Shown here piece by piece: positions 61,659-64,000 of a DNA stretch of 64,000 nucleotides. Position 1 is the first letter of the stretch, and every line of letters starts with the position of its first letter. Below the pieces are notes generated by a model. It saw nothing but the letters and a program-made list of their open reading frames with translations. It did no database searches and was not told the origin of the DNA. The stretch comes from Acidobacteriota bacterium (GTDB lineage: Bacteria > Acidobacteriota > Thermoanaerobaculia > Multivoradales > J023), in NCBI GenBank assembly GCA_029263315.1, contig JAJCXR010000038.1:124001-188000 (forward strand). The letters run 5' to 3'. The position numbers and the translations under genes are program-made.

Positions 61659-62729
61659 GGGACGGGCTCGCTGCTCGTGGACGCTGGCCATTTGATGATA
61701 GCTCAGGACAACCAGGATCAGTGCCACGGCGGGGGAGAGTAACCAAGGATGGGCCAAGAATGCCTGCTGGCGGAGACCATCGGCCAGCAGCGTACCGAGG
61801 CTGCCGTAGGGTTCGACCAGCCCCAGGCCGAGGAACGAGAGGGTGACTTCCGCCAGGATGTAGCGAGGAACGGCGAGCCACAGTTGGATGACGATCAAGC
61901 CGCTGGCATGGGGCAGGATGTGGCGCCCCAGGAGGGCGGCATGGGAGGCGCCGAAACCCGCCGCGGCGCGCACGAAGTCCCGCTGTCGCAGACTGGCCAC
62001 GGCCCCGCGGATGAGACGAGCCGGGGCCGCCCAGCCGAGGCAAGCGATCAAAGCCAGGGTGCCCGCCAAGGCGAATTCGGGGTCGACATCGAGGGGCAGA
62101 AAGGCCCGCACCGCCAAGAGCAAATACAGCCAAGGCAAGGCGGTCAGCAGCTCGCAGCCGCGCATCAGCAGGGCGTCCACCCAGCCACCGACGTATCCGG
62201 CGAGGGCCCCCACCAGGGTGCCCAGGGAGAGGCTCAGCAGGGCTGCCAGCAAACCGGTGAGCAGGGAGGTGCGGCCGGCGAAAAGCAGGCGGGAGAAAAT
62301 GTCGCGGCCAAACCCATCGGTGCCCAAGAGATGCACTCGGGACGGCGAGCTGTCACCCCGCGAGCTGTCACCCTGCGAGCTGGTACCGAGCAGACGCCTT
62401 CGGCCGTCCTCCCGCCGGATCCAGAAACTGAGCTCCAGCGGTCTCCGGCGATCCTCCTCGTATTGATCGTAGGTGCCCGCCACGGGACGCAGCGGATAGA
62501 TCATCGGCCGCAGCTGCCAGCCGTGGTCCGGATGGTGAAAATGCAACGCCATGGGCGGCGCGTAGGGCAATGTGCGGTCCTGCTCCTCGGCACCATAGGG
62601 GGCCAAAAAGGGTGCCAGGAGCACTAGGCCGTAGAGGCTCAGGAGGCAGCCGGCCGCCCACCACAGGCGGTGGTCCCGAGGTGCCTTGGTGATCGATTCC
62701 GCGGCCGAGGGATGTCCCGCGTGGGTCAT
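61647..62729 (-). CDS. ABC transporter permease, OppC type
   Basis: A 360-residue inner-membrane permease from ATG 62729, which overlaps the stop of the preceding permease. One helix near the N-terminus (LWWAAGCLLSLYGLVLLAPFLAPYG) is followed by a periplasmic insertion of about 90 residues containing a short Ser/Gly/Asp repeat (SQGDSSRGDSSPS). HLLGTDGFGRDIFSRLL then begins the conserved permease domain, with four to five further helices and the EAA-type loop FVRAAAGFGASHAALLGRHILPH. It forms the translocation pore with the OppB-type protein. Substrate is likely peptide, by family. Confidence 0.92.
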   Translation of the reverse strand: MTHAGHPSAAESITKAPRDHRLWWAAGCLLSLYGLVLLAPFLAPYGAEEQDRTLPYAPPMALHFHHPDHGWQLRPMIYPLRPVAGTYDQYEEDRRRPLELSFWIRREDGRRRLLGTSSQGDSSRGDSSPSRVHLLGTDGFGRDIFSRLLFAGRTSLLTGLLAALLSLSLGTLVGALAGYVGGWVDALLMRGCELLTALPWLYLLLAVRAFLPLDVDPEFALAGTLALIACLGWAAPARLIRGAVASLRQRDFVRAAAGFGASHAALLGRHILPHASGLIVIQLWLAVPRYILAEVTLSFLGLGLVEPYGSLGTLLADGLRQQAFLAHPWLLSPAVALILVVLSYHQMASVHEQRARPIAH

Positions 62730-63772
62730 CGCACCCGCCGCTCTGCCGCCAGCGGCAAGGGGTGGCGCAGCCTGGGGTCGAGATGCCATAGGAGAAGGTC
62801 CGCCAACAGATTGCCGAACACCAGGAAACAGGCCGCCAGCAAGGCGCCGGCGATCACCAGGTGGGTATCTCTGGCGAGCACGGCATCGAGGAGCAGCGGG
62901 CCGAGCCCGGGCCAACCGAGGATCCATTCGACGATCAACGAGCCGGACATCAAGGTAGCGCAGGAGAAGCCCAGCAAATTCACCAGCGGATTGGCGGCGC
63001 TGCGCAGCACATAGCGCCGAAAGATTCTCCACTCTCCCACCCCGTGACCTCGGGCGGCCTCGACAAATGGGGCGCTGGAAGCGTCCACCAGGGCCCGGCG
63101 GACATGGGCCAAGAGAGTGGGTAGGATGCCCAGGGCCAAGGTGCAGGCGGGCAGGATCAAGTGCCACAGGCGGTCCGACAGGCGTTGCCAGAGTGGCCAC
63201 GATGCGGCATCGAGGGATGCCAGATCGGCGAGGGGAAACCAGCCGCTGCGGGCCGCAAGCCAAAGGGCCAGGATCGCCAGCAGCAGGTCCGGCGTCGCCA
63301 GCAGGACGCCGTTACCGGTCAGCACCAACCGGTCGATCCAACCGCCCCGATACCAGGCGGCCAGGCCGCCCAGCAGCAGGGCCAGACCCCAGGCGACCAG
63401 GGTGGCGCTGAGGGTAAGAACGAGGGTATTCCACAACCTCGGCAAAACGAGCTGACGCACCGGCAAGTGGTAGGCCAGAGAGTAACCGAGGTCACCGGCC
63501 AGCAGGGAGCGCCACCAAGAGCCATAGCGCTGCAGCCAGGATCGATCCAAGGCATAGCGATCCCGTAAGTGGTCGATGGTCTGACTTGAGATGCTGGGAT
63601 CGAGCTCGAGCTGCGAGATGATGTCGCCGGGGGCCAGCTCCGCCAGGCCGAAGGAGAGCAAGGAGAGCAGCAACAGCAGCAGCAAGCCGTGCACCAACCG
63701 TTGACCGAGCATCGGCCATAGGGCGCTGCGTTGCTGGCCCCTGACAGCTTGACGTCGCATCGAGCCGAGCAC
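62726..63772 (-). CDS. ABC transporter permease, OppB type
   Basis: A 348-residue permease starting at GTG 63772 (or ATG 63760). It shows the OppB layout: N-terminal helix LLLLLLSLLSFGLAELAPGD, then DPSISSQTIDHLRDRYALD, then DLGYSLAYHLPVRQLVLPRLWNTLVLT, and the EAA loop FVEAARGHGVGEWRIFRRYVLR. About six membrane helices are seen. It overlaps the OppC-type gene by four bases and begins directly after the ATPase stop. Confidence 0.92.
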   Translation of the reverse strand: MLGSMRRQAVRGQQRSALWPMLGQRLVHGLLLLLLLSLLSFGLAELAPGDIISQLELDPSISSQTIDHLRDRYALDRSWLQRYGSWWRSLLAGDLGYSLAYHLPVRQLVLPRLWNTLVLTLSATLVAWGLALLLGGLAAWYRGGWIDRLVLTGNGVLLATPDLLLAILALWLAARSGWFPLADLASLDAASWPLWQRLSDRLWHLILPACTLALGILPTLLAHVRRALVDASSAPFVEAARGHGVGEWRIFRRYVLRSAANPLVNLLGFSCATLMSGSLIVEWILGWPGLGPLLLDAVLARDTHLVIAGALLAACFLVFGNLLADLLLWHLDPRLRHPLPLAAERRVR

Positions 63773-64000
63773 TCAAATGGCCTCCACCAGGGCCCGGGTG
63801 GTGGCGTGCTGCGGCGTCACCAGCAGGCGATCGGCCGGCGCCTCTTCCACCAGACGGCCGCCGTCGATCACCAGGATACGATCCGCCCATCGGGCCACTG
63901 TCGCCAGATCATGGGAGATCCAGACATAGCTCAACCCGTGGCGTCGCCGCAGGGTGGCCAGGAGATGCAGAAGTTGTTGCCGTTGGGCCGCGTCCACCGC
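63773..64000 (-). CDS. Peptide ABC transporter ATP-binding protein, C-terminal fragment
   Basis: Only the last 75 residues are inside the window. The fragment starts in AVDAAQRQQLLHLLATLRRRHGLSYVWISHDL, the region just after Walker B and containing the H-loop histidine, and ends with the standard DRILVIDGGRLVEEAPADRLL tail of Dpp/Opp-type ATPases. The frame continues past the window edge. It belongs to the same operon as the permeases and binding protein. Confidence 0.9.
   Translation of the reverse strand, partial: AVDAAQRQQLLHLLATLRRRHGLSYVWISHDLATVARWADRILVIDGGRLVEEAPADRLLVTPQHATTRALVEAI

Overview
The window is GC-rich chromosomal DNA from a bacterium that is most likely an acidobacterium. 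The main evidence is three proteins of the VWFA-related acidobacterial type. A LamG protein ending in a DGFESGD...W motif, a monofunctional-looking aroDE fusion and an Ku/LigD pair of Gram-negative domain order fit this. The assignment is inference from gene content. I see no rRNA, tRNA or CRISPR array.

Layout. 1-9.7 kb: the 3' end of a LamG surface protein, a MerR-TPR regulator, divergent ku and ligD (non-homologous end joining), a DUF2270 membrane protein, a globin-ankyrin fusion, a secreted cyclophilin and a fatty acid hydroxylase family protein. 9.9-13 kb: aroDE and hisS. 13-14.8 kb: a small accessory patch with a DUF4143 AAA ATPase and a ribbon-helix-helix antitoxin whose PIN toxin partner has lost its middle. 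14.8-26 kb: a tightly overlapping histidine and tryptophan operon, hisZ-G-D-C-B-H-A-F-IE-trpE-G-D. It is preceded by a sigma70-type promoter, a short leader reading frame with tandem Trp and His codons (WWHGLHHH), and an intrinsic terminator directly after the leader stop codon.

26-33.3 kb: a secretory VWFA/TPR locus. 33.4-35.2 kb: a small membrane protein and two methyltransferases. 35.2-38.6 kb: two paralogous secreted tail-fibre-like proteins. 39-41.3 kb: a 31-codon reading frame and nrfHA (nitrite to ammonia). 41.7-47.6 kb: ileS-mlaEFD on the minus strand, with a structured leader before ileS. 48.3-52.7 kb: an aldo/keto reductase, a chorismate lyase-like protein, a PaaK-like adenylate-forming enzyme and trpS.

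52.7-59.6 kb: a minus-strand group encoding an ECF-like sigma factor, a TPR-CHAT protease, an anti-sigma-like protein and an S8 subtilase, plus a candidate structured RNA. Two of the minus-strand promoters here look alike. 59.7-64 kb: an oligopeptide-type ABC transporter that runs off the window.

The most interesting items are the combined His/Trp leader in front of a fused his-trp operon, the sigma-CHAT-anti-sigma-like-S8 cluster, and a dispersed hairpin repeat present in two copies. One copy carries a nested 166-base imperfect palindrome that looks like a small transposable element.
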